Shown here: positions 7,362 to 16,124 of the stretch, piece by piece
Numbering within the stretch: the first letter of the stretch is position 1
Layout: the number at the start of each line of letters is the position of its first letter
From: Xanthomonas bonasiae
Lineage (GTDB): Bacteria; Pseudomonadota; Gammaproteobacteria; Xanthomonadales; Xanthomonadaceae
Assembly: GCF_017163705.1 (NCBI RefSeq)
Contig: NZ_JAFIWB010000004.1
Coordinates: 1 to 64,000, forward strand
DNA: 64,000 nt
Reading direction: 5' to 3'
Made by a program: the position numbers and the translations under genes
The notes under the pieces: generated by a model
Seen by the model: the letters and a program-made list of their open reading frames with translations, nothing else
What the model was told of the DNA's origin: nothing
Database searches by the model: none

Positions 7362-9209
7362 TCAGTTACTAGGCGCACTCCAAACCTGCCCCTTAACCCC
7401 ACGCACACTCGCATCCGCCGCGCTATCCAGATCGAACACGATCACGCTGTTCTCGCCTTTCCGCTGCATCGGCGCGGGGAAATACAACGCCCGCTGCGGC
7501 CCGATGTTCCAATGCCGCCCCAGGTTATGGCCGTTGGCCCAGGCGAAACCCTTACCAAACGCCTGCATGTCGAGGAAGGTGTCGGTGGGCGTGCCGATCT
7601 TGACGGTGCCGCGGTGGAAGGCGGGGCCGTCGACCTTGGCAGTGGTCCAGCCGGTGAGCTTGCTCGGGTCGTCCATCGGCAGCGGGAAGGTCTGCCAGCC
7701 GGTCAGGGGCTTGCCGTCGAGCAGGACGGGGTCGACCAGGCCGGCGCGGCCGTCGGGCAGGTGGGCGCCGTAGTTGATGCGGCCGCCGTTTTCCACCAGC
7801 ACGTCCACGGTGTGGGTGCCGGCGGGAATGTCCACGTCCACGGCCACCTGCTGCAGGCGGCGCTCGGCGCTGCCGGCCAACTTACGATCCACGTAGACGC
7901 GGGCGTAGTCGCGCACCTCGCCCAGGTACAGGCTGCCCTTGCGCGGGCCGGTGACGGTGGTGCGGTAGAGGATGTAGCCGTAGGCCTGGCCGTAGCGCTC
8001 CATCGGCTGCGGGGTGTCGGTGGTGGCAGCCGGCGCGGGCAGGTTGTCCCACAGCGAGGCGGATTCGCGCAGCGGGGTGGCCGGCAGGTCGGCGAAGCGG
8101 ATCGGGGTGGGCAGGGCGGGCGGCTGCACGCCGGTGACGCGGGCGATGGCGTCGCGGAACAGGGCGAACTTGGGCGTGGGCCGGCCGGCTTCGTCCAGCA
8201 CGGCGTCGTAGTCGTAGCTGGTGGTCTGCGGGGCGTAGTGGTCGCTGGCGTTCTTCTGGAAGTTGGCGCCGTTCATGAAACCGAAGCTGGTGCCGCCGAC
8301 GAACATGTAGATGTTCGCGGAATGGCCCTGGCGCAGGATCCATTCGAATTCGCTGGCCTGCTTGGCGGCGTCGGTGGCGGCATGCTTCTCGCCCCACTGG
8401 TCGAACCAGCCGGCCCAGTATTCGCCCACCATCTGCGGTTGGCCGGGGCGGAAGGTGGCCAGGCTCTGGAACGCTTTCTCGGCTTCGCCGGGGCCGAAGT
8501 TCACTACCGCCAGGGTGTCGGGCAGGGTGCCGTTGGCCAACACGTCGGCGCCGTCGGCGGTGAACAGCAGGGCCTTGTCGAAGCCGGCCTTGACGAACAT
8601 GGCGCGGTTGGCCTGCATGTAGACGTGGTCGTCGTCGTAGGAGCCGTATTCGTTCTCGACCTGCACGGCGATGATGGGGCCGCCGTTGTGGTTGAGCTTC
8701 GGCTTGACCTGCGCGGCGACGGCGTCGAGGTAGGCCTGGCTGGCGGCGAGGAAGCGCGGGTCCTGGCTGCGCACGCGCATGCCCGGTTCGGCGAACAGCC
8801 AGGCCGGGTAGCCGCCGGCTTCCCATTCGGCGCACACGTAGGGGCCGGGGCGCAGGATCACGTTAAGGCCTTGCGCGGCGGCTTCGTCGATGAAGGCGGC
8901 CAAGTCGTTGTTGCCGCTGAAGTCGAACTGGCCCTGGCGCGGTTCGACCAGGTTCCAGAACACGTAGGTCTCCACGGTGTTCAGGCCCATGGCGCGCGCT
9001 TTCTGCAGGCGGTCCTTCCAGTAGGCGCGCGGGATGCGCTGGAAGTGGATGGCGCCGGAAATGATCTGGTAGGGCTTGCCGTCGCGGGTGAAGTGTTCGC
9101 CCTGGGTGGCGAAGGCGGGCCAGGGCGTGGTGGCGTGCGTCGGCTGTGCGGATGCCGGGAGGGAGAGCAGGAGCGAGAGGGCAAGGGCGGACAGGGAGCG
9201 ACGCAGCAT
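7362..9209 (-). CDS. nixL: GH35 beta-galactosidase, N-glycan cluster
   Basis: 615 aa with a signal peptide (MLRRSLSALALSLLLSLPASA, about residues 1-21), so exported. GH35 signatures are clear: SGAIHFQRIPRAYWKDRL near residue 51, the acid/base glutamate in VENEYGSY (E187) and the nucleophile in VGEYWAGWFDQWG (E263). C-terminal jelly-roll segments follow (LYLGEVRDYARVYVDRK). It should remove terminal beta-linked galactose. In plant N-glycans that fits Lewis-a antennae, where it would act with the GH29 fucosidase of the same operon. It is the last gene of the minus-strand nix run, 118 bp after nixK, with a REP doublet in that gap. The symbol follows the order of the nixE-L cluster described for X. 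campestris pv. campestris. Confidence 0.88.
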   Translation of the reverse strand: MLRRSLSALALSLLLSLPASAQPTHATTPWPAFATQGEHFTRDGKPYQIISGAIHFQRIPRAYWKDRLQKARAMGLNTVETYVFWNLVEPRQGQFDFSGNNDLAAFIDEAAAQGLNVILRPGPYVCAEWEAGGYPAWLFAEPGMRVRSQDPRFLAASQAYLDAVAAQVKPKLNHNGGPIIAVQVENEYGSYDDDHVYMQANRAMFVKAGFDKALLFTADGADVLANGTLPDTLAVVNFGPGEAEKAFQSLATFRPGQPQMVGEYWAGWFDQWGEKHAATDAAKQASEFEWILRQGHSANIYMFVGGTSFGFMNGANFQKNASDHYAPQTTSYDYDAVLDEAGRPTPKFALFRDAIARVTGVQPPALPTPIRFADLPATPLRESASLWDNLPAPAATTDTPQPMERYGQAYGYILYRTTVTGPRKGSLYLGEVRDYARVYVDRKLAGSAERRLQQVAVDVDIPAGTHTVDVLVENGGRINYGAHLPDGRAGLVDPVLLDGKPLTGWQTFPLPMDDPSKLTGWTTAKVDGPAFHRGTVKIGTPTDTFLDMQAFGKGFAWANGHNLGRHWNIGPQRALYFPAPMQRKGENSVIVFDLDSAADASVRGVKGQVWSAPSN

Positions 9210-9241
9210 GTGGGGGTCTCTGGCGGGGGTGAGTTTTGTTT

Positions 9242-9315
9242 TTTGTAGGAGCGGCTTTAGCCGCGACAGAGTGCTACCGGAGAGTCTCGGTCGCGGCTGA
9301 AGCCGCTCCTACAAA
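9242..9315. repeat. REP doublet 1 (nixK-nixL gap)
   Basis: Two inverted copies of a 23-bp element (core GTAGGAGCGGCTTTAGCC and its complement) enclose a spacer of about 25 bp, so RNA from either strand folds into a long hairpin. The left copy has T for C at one position. The same element recurs at 11714, 13296 and 38967, with half copies at 16021 and 43735. Confidence 0.85.
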
Positions 9316-9327
9316 GGGCGGGACGTA

Positions 9328-11670
9328 TCAAACGAAGGAAGGAGGCAGATCTTCCTTGGCCGCGCCGAAGGCGGGGTTGGGCTTCGGCCCCATCTCCAGT
9401 TCCAGGGTGCCGCCGGCGGCGAGGTCGGCGTGGCGCAGCCAGCTGCGCGTGTACGGCTTGCCGTTCCAGCGGGCGCGCTGGATGTAGACGTTGGCGGCGC
9501 TGTTGCCGTGGGCGACGACGCTGAGGGTGCGGCCGTTGCCGACATCGACGTCGGCGCGCTTGAACAGCGGGCTGCCGAGCACGTAGGTGGCGCTGACCGG
9601 GTCCACGGCGTAGAAGCCCAATGCGCTGAGCACGAACCAGGCGCTCATCTGCCCGCAGTCCTCGTTGCCGGACAGGCCGTTGCGCGCGTCGTGGTACTGC
9701 TCGCGCAGCAGCCGCCGCACCATCGCCTGGGTCTTGTACGGCTGCCCGGCGTAGGCGAACAGGTAGGCCACGTGGTGGCTGGGCTCGTTGCCGTGCGCGT
9801 ACTGGCCGACCATGCCGTCGATGTCCGGCGGGGCGTCGGCCGGCAGTTCGGAGCTGGTGGAGAACAGTTCGTCGAGCTTGGCGACGAAGCCGTCGCGGCC
9901 GCCGAACAGCTCCATGTAGCCGTACAGGTCGTGCTGGTTGAGGAAGGTGGCCTGCCAGGCGTTGGACTCGGTGAAGTCGCGCCATTTCGTGATGTGGCCC
10001 ATCGCGCGCGGATCGAACGGGGCGGCCCAGTCGCCGTTGCTCAGCCGCGGCTGCACGAAGCCGCTCTTGCGATTGAACACGTTGCGGTAGTTGCGCGAGC
10101 GTTCGCGCAGGGCGCTCGCCTCCTTGGTGGCGCCGGCGGCCTGCGCCAGGTGCGCCACCGCCCAGTCGTCGTAGGCGTATTCGAGGGTGCGGCTGACCGC
10201 TTCGTCCACCGTGTCGCTAGGGATGTAGCCGCGCTTGCGGTATTCGTCCAGGCCGTGCGTGGTGTCGTCCATGGCGCGCTTGCGGTAAGCCGGCCAGGCG
10301 GCGGCGTAGTCGATGCCGGTGAAGCCCTTGGCGTGCGCTTCGGCCAGTACCACGGCGGAGTGGTAGCCGATCATGCAGCCGGTCTCCACGCCTTGCAGCG
10401 GCCAGATGCCGACGCCGTCCGGGCATTCGTTGGCGCCGCGCACCAGGCACTGCACCAGGTCGGGCACGCGCTCGGGCTGCATCAGGGTCAGCAAGGGGTG
10501 CAGGGCGCGGTAGGTGTCCCACAGCGAGTAGGTGCTGTAGTTGTGGTAGCCGGCGGGCGCCTGGTGCACCTTCAGATCCATGCCGCGGTAGCGGCCATCG
10601 GTGTCGCTGAACAGGGTCGGCGCGAGCAGGCTGTGGTACAGGCCGGTGTAGAAGATGCGCTGCTGCGCGTCGTCGTCGCTGTCGATGCGCACCCGCGCCA
10701 GTTCCTTCTCCCACGCGGCCACGGCAGCGGCGTGCACGCGCGCGAAATCGAAGTCGGGCAGTTCGGCGTCTAGGTTGGCCAGGGCGTTCTCGGCGCTGAC
10801 CGCGGAGATGCCAACCTTGACCAGCAGCGGCGCGTCGGCCGCGTCGGGGTAGTGCAGCGCCACCTTCAGGTGGGTGCCGTCGGCCTGGTGCGCGCCGGCG
10901 GCCAGCGGCTGGTCTTCGGAATAGAGCTGGGCCTTGGCGAACGGCCGCGACAGGCGCATGGCGAAGTAGAGGTAGCGGCCGGTCGCCCACTGGTACACGC
11001 GGCGCCCGCCGGTCAGGGTGCGCGCATCGACGATGCGCAGCTGCGCGTCGCTGACCCGGGTCGCGATCTCGGGCTTGTCCTGCATGCCGTGGCACAGGTC
11101 CAGCAGCAGGTGCGCGGGCTTGCCCTTGGGGAAGTGGTAGCGGTGCAGGCCGGCGCGCGCGGTGGCGGTCAGCTCGGCGTGCACGCCGCTGTCTTTCAGG
11201 CGCACCCGGTAGTAGCCGGGCGAGGCGGCTTCGTCGGCGTGGTCGTAGCGCGAGCGGTAGCCGGCGTCCGGATCTTGCAGCGTGCCGGGGACCAGCTTGA
11301 CGTCGCCGGTGGCGGGGACGACCAGGAAATCGAGCAGGTCGCCGACGCCGGTGCCGGACAGGTGGGTGTGCGAGAAGCCCATGATCGAGCCATCGGACTC
11401 GTGGTAGCCGGAGCACGAATCCCACACCGCGTTGTAGGTATCCGGGCTCAGCTGCACCATGCCGAACGGCAGCGTGGCGCCGGGGAAGGTGTGGCCGTGG
11501 CCGCCGGTGCCGATGAACACGTCGACGTGGCGGGTGAGCTCGGCCTTGGCGCGCGCGTCGGCGGGGAGGGCGTAGCTGCCGGCGCGCGCTTGCGCCAGGC
11601 GGGCGATGCCGCTGCTGCCGAACAGGGCCAGGGCGATGGCGCCCTGCAGGAAACCGCGTCGTGTGGCCAT
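9328..11670 (-). CDS. nixK: GH92 alpha-mannosidase, N-glycan cluster
   Basis: 780 aa. It opens with a twin-arginine-type signal (TRRGFLQGAIALALFGSSG), implying Tat export of a folded enzyme. The GH92 N-terminal signature VDVFIGTGGHGHTFPG lies at residues 49-64, followed by LPFGMVQLSPDT; further family blocks include GDWAAPFDP and GNEDCGQMSAWFVLSALG near the C-terminus. GH92 enzymes are calcium-dependent exo-alpha-mannosidases acting on N-glycan mannose. In the published X. campestris cluster the GH92 enzyme removes the alpha-1,3-mannose first, which opens the way for the xylosidase and the alpha-1,6-mannosidase. It lies 130 bp after nixJ and 118 bp before nixL, both gaps holding REP doublets. 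Confidence 0.9.
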   Translation of the reverse strand: MATRRGFLQGAIALALFGSSGIARLAQARAGSYALPADARAKAELTRHVDVFIGTGGHGHTFPGATLPFGMVQLSPDTYNAVWDSCSGYHESDGSIMGFSHTHLSGTGVGDLLDFLVVPATGDVKLVPGTLQDPDAGYRSRYDHADEAASPGYYRVRLKDSGVHAELTATARAGLHRYHFPKGKPAHLLLDLCHGMQDKPEIATRVSDAQLRIVDARTLTGGRRVYQWATGRYLYFAMRLSRPFAKAQLYSEDQPLAAGAHQADGTHLKVALHYPDAADAPLLVKVGISAVSAENALANLDAELPDFDFARVHAAAVAAWEKELARVRIDSDDDAQQRIFYTGLYHSLLAPTLFSDTDGRYRGMDLKVHQAPAGYHNYSTYSLWDTYRALHPLLTLMQPERVPDLVQCLVRGANECPDGVGIWPLQGVETGCMIGYHSAVVLAEAHAKGFTGIDYAAAWPAYRKRAMDDTTHGLDEYRKRGYIPSDTVDEAVSRTLEYAYDDWAVAHLAQAAGATKEASALRERSRNYRNVFNRKSGFVQPRLSNGDWAAPFDPRAMGHITKWRDFTESNAWQATFLNQHDLYGYMELFGGRDGFVAKLDELFSTSSELPADAPPDIDGMVGQYAHGNEPSHHVAYLFAYAGQPYKTQAMVRRLLREQYHDARNGLSGNEDCGQMSAWFVLSALGFYAVDPVSATYVLGSPLFKRADVDVGNGRTLSVVAHGNSAANVYIQRARWNGKPYTRSWLRHADLAAGGTLELEMGPKPNPAFGAAKEDLPPSFV

Positions 11671-11713
11671 GGTGCTGTCCTCGGGGTGTGCAGCTGAGAG
11701 GGGATGATGTTTT

Positions 11714-11784
11714 TGTAGGAGCGGCTTCAGCCGCGACTCTGGCGTTGCCGGTCAGATCCGGTCGCGGCTGAAGCCGCTCCTACA
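11714..11784. repeat. REP doublet 2 (nixJ-nixK gap)
   Basis: Inverted pair with perfect 23-bp arms (core GTAGGAGCGGCTTCAGCC) and a spacer of about 25 bp unlike that of the other copies except for a short CCGGT-like piece. It lies between the nixJ stop (11801) and nixK start (11670). Confidence 0.85.
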
Positions 11785-11800
11785 GGGGGCGGTGGGGTGG

Positions 11801-13246
11801 TCAGGCTTTCAGCAGGTGCGGCTTGCGCTGGTGCAGGTCGATGATCAGTTCGCCGAACAAGGTGTTGGCCCAGGCGAACCAGTCCCGGGTGAACTTGCTG
11901 GGGTCGTCCTTGTCGAAGGCTTCGTGCATGAAGCCGCTGCCGGCGTCGGTGCTCTTCAGCCAGGCCAGGCATTGGCGGATCTGCGCGTCGTCGTCGCTGG
12001 CCAGCGCGTACTGCATGATCGACATCGGCCAGATCGTGCCCATGCCGCTGTGCGGACTGCCCACGCCTTCGGCGGCGCGGCCACGGTAGAAATACGGGTT
12101 GCGCTCGCTCCACGCCAGCTGGCGGGTGCGCAGGAACAGCGGGTCGCGGCGGTCGCAGCAGCCCAGGTAGGCCAGGCTCAGCAGGCCCGGCGCGTTGGCG
12201 TCGTCGATGAACAGCTGGTTGCCGTAGCCGTCCACTTCGTAGGCCCAGAACGCCTGCCCATCGGCATCGCGCATCTGCCCGAACTGGCGCGTGGCGGTCT
12301 CGACCTGGTCGGCCAGCGCGCGGCATTCGCCGGCGAAGGCGGCATCGTGGTGCAACGCTTCGCTCATCGTGGCCAGCTGGCGCAGCGACGTCACCGCGAA
12401 CAGGTTGGCCGGCACGAACAGCGGGTACAGGCAGGCGTCGTCGGACGGGCGGAACATCGAGTGGATCATGCCGTTGGGCTTGGTCGGCTGGCCGTAGCCC
12501 TCCAGCACCAGGGTCTCGGTGGCCAGCGGCGAGGGGCGCTGGAAATTGTAGGGGCCGCGGTCGTGCAGGCGCTGCTGCTCGCGGAAGGTCTTGACCACCA
12601 CGTGCATCGCCGCGCGCCAGTCGTCGTCGAACGGGGCGGTGTCGCCGCTGGCGCGCCAGTATTCGTGCGCCAGCCGGATCGGGTAGCACAGCGAATCCAC
12701 TTCCCACTTGCGCTCGCCGACGCCGGGCTTCATCTCGGTGATGTCGGCCACCGACCATTTCAGGCGCTGGCTCTTGCCGTCGGGCAGGAACGCATTGGCG
12801 TAGGGGTCGAGCTGGATGCAGGCGGCCTGGCGCTGGATCAGGCCATGGAACATGCGTCGCAACGCCGGGTCGCGTTTGGCCAGCGGCACGTACGGATGCA
12901 CCTGCGCCGAAGAATCGCGCAGCCACAGCGCCTCGATGTCGCCGGTGATGACGAAGGTGTCCGGCTTGCCGTTGCGGGTGCCGATTTCCACGGTGGTGTC
13001 GAGCGTGTTCGGATAGCAGTTCTCGAACAGCCAGGCCAGGCGCGGATCGCCGATGCCGGCCTTGACCGTGCGCAGGTGCTTTTCCACCGCGGCGCTGACG
13101 AAGCGCCGTTGCGCCGGGGCGGGGCGCTTGCTGGGCAGGCCTGCCGCCGCTGCGCCGGACGCGGCGAAGCCGGGCACGGCGCTGGCGAGCAGGCCGGCGC
13201 CGGCGGCGCTGCCGAGCAGCTGGAGGACATCGCGGCGGGAAGGCAT
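11801..13246 (-). CDS. nixJ: GH125 exo-alpha-1,6-mannosidase, N-glycan cluster
   Basis: 481 aa. The N-terminus MPSRRDVLQLLGSAAGAG is a twin-arginine-type signal. Family blocks include TFVITGDIEALWLRDSSAQ, SMFRPSDDACLYPLFVPAN and SPHSGMGTIWPMSIMQYAL, matching GH125 (metal-independent, inverting exo-alpha-1,6-mannosidases). Asp in LWLRDS and Glu/Asp further on are the expected catalytic region, though I did not assign the exact pair. In the X. campestris model this enzyme acts after the core xylose is removed by the GH3 enzyme, taking off the alpha-1,6-mannose. It is flanked by REP doublets on both sides. Confidence 0.88.
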   Translation of the reverse strand: MPSRRDVLQLLGSAAGAGLLASAVPGFAASGAAAAGLPSKRPAPAQRRFVSAAVEKHLRTVKAGIGDPRLAWLFENCYPNTLDTTVEIGTRNGKPDTFVITGDIEALWLRDSSAQVHPYVPLAKRDPALRRMFHGLIQRQAACIQLDPYANAFLPDGKSQRLKWSVADITEMKPGVGERKWEVDSLCYPIRLAHEYWRASGDTAPFDDDWRAAMHVVVKTFREQQRLHDRGPYNFQRPSPLATETLVLEGYGQPTKPNGMIHSMFRPSDDACLYPLFVPANLFAVTSLRQLATMSEALHHDAAFAGECRALADQVETATRQFGQMRDADGQAFWAYEVDGYGNQLFIDDANAPGLLSLAYLGCCDRRDPLFLRTRQLAWSERNPYFYRGRAAEGVGSPHSGMGTIWPMSIMQYALASDDDAQIRQCLAWLKSTDAGSGFMHEAFDKDDPSKFTRDWFAWANTLFGELIIDLHQRKPHLLKA

Positions 13247-13295
13247 GGGTGACTCCTGGTCTGGTTTATACGTGTGGGCGCATTGCTTTGCTTTT

Positions 13296-13367
13296 CTGTA
13301 GGAGCGGCTTCAGCCGCGACCGGGGGTTACCGGTAAGGCCCGGTCGCGGCTGAAGCCGCTCCTACAG
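13296..13367. repeat. REP doublet 3 (nixI-nixJ gap)
   Basis: Inverted pair of the 23-bp element (arms extended to CTGTAGG/CCTACAG) with a spacer of about 25 bp holding TTACCGGTAA, itself a 10-bp palindrome. It lies between the nixI stop (13395) and the nixJ start (13246). Confidence 0.85.
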
Positions 13368-13394
13368 GAAGCAATGGTGTGGCGCATTCGCTGG

Positions 13395-16124
13395 TTACCG
13401 CGGGATGGGCGCGCTGCCCTGGATCGAAAACGCGGCCTCTTCGCCGGGCGCCCCGGTGCCGGGTTGGCCGCCGCCGACGAACACGCGGTAGTCGCCAGGC
13501 TGCACCGTGCGCACGCCGGCGCGATCGACATCGCTCAGCTGGCGCGGCGTCAAGTCGAATTGCACCTCGCGCGACTCGCCCGGCTGCAGCGTCACCCGCT
13601 GGAAGCCGACCAGGGTGCGTAGCGGCGACTGCGCGCGTTGCGGGTATTCCAGGTACACCTGCACCACTTCGTCGCCGGCGCGCGTGCCGCTGTTGCGCAG
13701 CTGCGTGCGCACCTGCAGGTGCGCGCCGGCCTGCAGCGTCGTCGCCGACAGCTGCGGCGCGGTGTAGGCGAAGCTGGTGTAGCTCAGCCCGCTGCCGAAC
13801 GCGAACAGCGGCTCGCCCTTGAAGTAGCGGTAGGTGCGGCCCTTCATGTCGTAGCTGACGTAGGCCGGCAGGTCCTTGGTGGAGCGGTAGAAGGTCACCG
13901 GCAGGCGGCCGCCCGGGTTGACGTCGCCGGCCAGCACCTGCGCGATCGCGGTGCCGCCGGACTGCCCCGGATACCACGCCGCGACGATCGCATCGGCATG
14001 CTGCTTGGCCCAGTTCAGCGCCACCGCGCTGCCGCTCATCAGCACCACCACGAGCGGCTTGCCGCTGGCCTTGGCGCGCTCCAGCAGCGCCTGCTGCGCC
14101 GCGGGCAGGGCGAGGTCGTTGCGGTCGCCGCCGTCGAAGCCGGGCACGTCGATGCGCAGTTCCTCGCCTTCCACATCCGGCGACAGGCCGACGAAGGCGA
14201 CCACCGCATCGGCCTGCGCGACCGCGCGTTCGGCCTCGGCCAGTTGCGGCGCGGCCGGCGCCAGCCATTCCAGGCGCAGGCCCTGGTCCTGGCCGCGGTG
14301 CTCCAGTTCCAGGCGGATGCGGCGCGGGCGCGCGTCGTCGAAGTGCAGCACGGTCTCGACGTTGCGGCCGTCGGCGTTGTGCATGCCGGCCGGCAGGTGC
14401 TTGTCCTCGGCGTTGCCGGCGACGACCAGCTTGTCGTCGATGTACAGCCGCACCGGATCGTGGCCGGCGCAATCGAAGCAGCGCGCCACGCGCACCGCCA
14501 GGGTGTAGTCGCCCGGCCCGGGCGGCAGCAGCTCGCCGCTCCAGCGCACCGAGTAGCGGTCCTTGTCCACGCCCTTGGCCGGCGCCACGTGGTCCCAGTT
14601 GAAGCTGACCACGCGGTCCTGGCGTTGCGTGCGCGGCGTGCCGGCCAGGTCGACGTTGTCGAAATACTCGCCACGCAGGCCGGGCTTGCCGTCGCTGCGC
14701 AGGGCGGTCTCCGGGATCATGCCGGGCACGCCGGCGGCGAGCGGGGCGCCTTGCGCGTAACTGACGTTCGCGGCGCCGAAGCGCTCGCGCAGGCCCAGCA
14801 GCGGCGTCACCGGCGCGGCCGAGGTGCCCTGGTAGTTGGCTTCCAGCGCGGCCAGCGCATCGGCGTTGGGGCCGAGCACCGCCAGCCGCAGGCCTGGCTT
14901 CAGCGGCAGGGTGGCGTTGCGGTTCTGCAGCAGCACCAGCGATTGCTGCGCGGCCTGCAGCGCCAGCGCGCGGTGCGCGGCGCTGTCCACGTCCTTGGCA
15001 CCCAGCCGCGCGTACGGGTCCTTGCGCTGCGGCTGCAGTTCGCCGAGCCGGTAGCGCGCGGCGAACAGCCGCACCAGCGAGCGGTCGAGCATGGCCTCGT
15101 CGGCGTCGCCGCGCTCGATCGCCTGGCCCAGCTCGGCATAGGCGTGGCCGCAGTTGAGGTCGTGGCCGGCCTTGAGCGCGGCGGCGGAGGAACCGGCGTT
15201 GTCGGTGCGGAAATAATGGAACTGGGTCATGTCGTCGACCGCGTCGCAGTCGGAGACGACGAAGCCCTTGAAGCCCCAGTCGCCGCGCAGGCGGCCGTTG
15301 AGCAGCCAGTCGGCGGCGCAGGCCGGGGTGCCATGCAAGGAGTTGTAGGCGCACATCACCGAGCCGGCGCGGCCGTCGACGATGGCGGCGCGGAATGCCG
15401 GGGTATAGGTCGCTTCCAGGTCGCGCGGCGACACGTCCACGTCGAAGCCGTGGCGGCCGGGTTCCGGGCCGCTGTGCACGGCGATGTGCTTGGGCGTGGC
15501 GATGGTGCGCGGGTGGCTGAGGTCGTCGCCCTGCAGGCCGTGGATGAAGCCCACCGCCAGCTGCCCGGTGAGGTAGGGATCCTCGCCGTAGGTCTCCATG
15601 CCGCGGCCCCAGCGCGGGTCGCGGAAGATGTTGATGTTCGGCGACCAGATGGTCAGCCCGGCGTAGCGCGGGTGGTCCTTGCCGGGGCCGCCGGCGAGGT
15701 TGAACTTGGCGCGCGCCTCGGTCGAGGTCACGGTGCCGACCTGCTCGAGCAGGGCGGTGTTCCAGGTCGCGGCCAGGCCGATCGCCTGCGGGAACACGGT
15801 GGCGTAGCCGTTGCGGGCGATGCCGTGCAGGCCCTCGCTCCACCACTCGTAGGCCGGCACGCCCAGGCGCGGGATCGCCGGTGCGTCGTTCATCGCCTGC
15901 GCGACCTTTTCCTCGCGCGTCATCTTGCCCACCAGCGCGGCGGCGCGGTCCTCGGCGTCGTCGGCATGGGCGAGCGGCGCAGCGGCCAACCCAAGCAGAG
16001 ACAACCCCCGCAAAATCCCCTGTAGCAGCGGCTTCAGCCGCGACCGTGCGCTGCCCGCCTCGCGTCGCGCGCAATCGCTCGTGGTTCCCCGGATTTCCTG
16101 GTGCAGTGTCGTTGCCCTCCGCAT
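13395..16124 (-). CDS. nixI: GH3 beta-xylosidase with PA14 insert, N-glycan cluster
   Basis: 909 aa from the ATG at 16124, which overlaps the nixH stop by one base (TGATG), implying coupled translation. The GH3 N-terminal barrel shows VMCAYNSLHGTPACAADW and the nucleophile in GFVVSDCDAV. A PA14-like insert starts near GLRGEYFDNVDLAGTP and includes DPVRLYIDDKLVVAG; the C-terminus ends with a fibronectin-III-like domain. The X. campestris GH3 homologue removes the beta-1,2-xylose of plant N-glycans. The first 40 residues are unusual: a half REP encodes SRLKPLLQ (residues 28-35) just before a signal-peptide-like stretch (GLSLLGLAAAPLAHA, ending near 54). A later start, such as TTG at 16013, is possible but its ribosome site is too close. 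Confidence 0.88.
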   Translation of the reverse strand: MRRATTLHQEIRGTTSDCARREAGSARSRLKPLLQGILRGLSLLGLAAAPLAHADDAEDRAAALVGKMTREEKVAQAMNDAPAIPRLGVPAYEWWSEGLHGIARNGYATVFPQAIGLAATWNTALLEQVGTVTSTEARAKFNLAGGPGKDHPRYAGLTIWSPNINIFRDPRWGRGMETYGEDPYLTGQLAVGFIHGLQGDDLSHPRTIATPKHIAVHSGPEPGRHGFDVDVSPRDLEATYTPAFRAAIVDGRAGSVMCAYNSLHGTPACAADWLLNGRLRGDWGFKGFVVSDCDAVDDMTQFHYFRTDNAGSSAAALKAGHDLNCGHAYAELGQAIERGDADEAMLDRSLVRLFAARYRLGELQPQRKDPYARLGAKDVDSAAHRALALQAAQQSLVLLQNRNATLPLKPGLRLAVLGPNADALAALEANYQGTSAAPVTPLLGLRERFGAANVSYAQGAPLAAGVPGMIPETALRSDGKPGLRGEYFDNVDLAGTPRTQRQDRVVSFNWDHVAPAKGVDKDRYSVRWSGELLPPGPGDYTLAVRVARCFDCAGHDPVRLYIDDKLVVAGNAEDKHLPAGMHNADGRNVETVLHFDDARPRRIRLELEHRGQDQGLRLEWLAPAAPQLAEAERAVAQADAVVAFVGLSPDVEGEELRIDVPGFDGGDRNDLALPAAQQALLERAKASGKPLVVVLMSGSAVALNWAKQHADAIVAAWYPGQSGGTAIAQVLAGDVNPGGRLPVTFYRSTKDLPAYVSYDMKGRTYRYFKGEPLFAFGSGLSYTSFAYTAPQLSATTLQAGAHLQVRTQLRNSGTRAGDEVVQVYLEYPQRAQSPLRTLVGFQRVTLQPGESREVQFDLTPRQLSDVDRAGVRTVQPGDYRVFVGGGQPGTGAPGEEAAFSIQGSAPIPR
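16021..16043 (-). repeat. Half REP element inside the nixI leader
   Basis: One copy of the 23-bp element with C for G at one position (TGTAGCAGCGG on the plus strand). It is translated as SRLKPLLQ, the usual read-through of this repeat in this phase, directly upstream of the hydrophobic signal segment. The matching inverted partner is absent. Confidence 0.75.

Noticed and set aside
6365-7414. Longer 349-aa version of the DUF4145-like protein
   Set aside because: The extra 124 residues overlap the nixL 3' end and its terminator-like hairpin and show no homology pattern; the ATG at 7042 is preferred.
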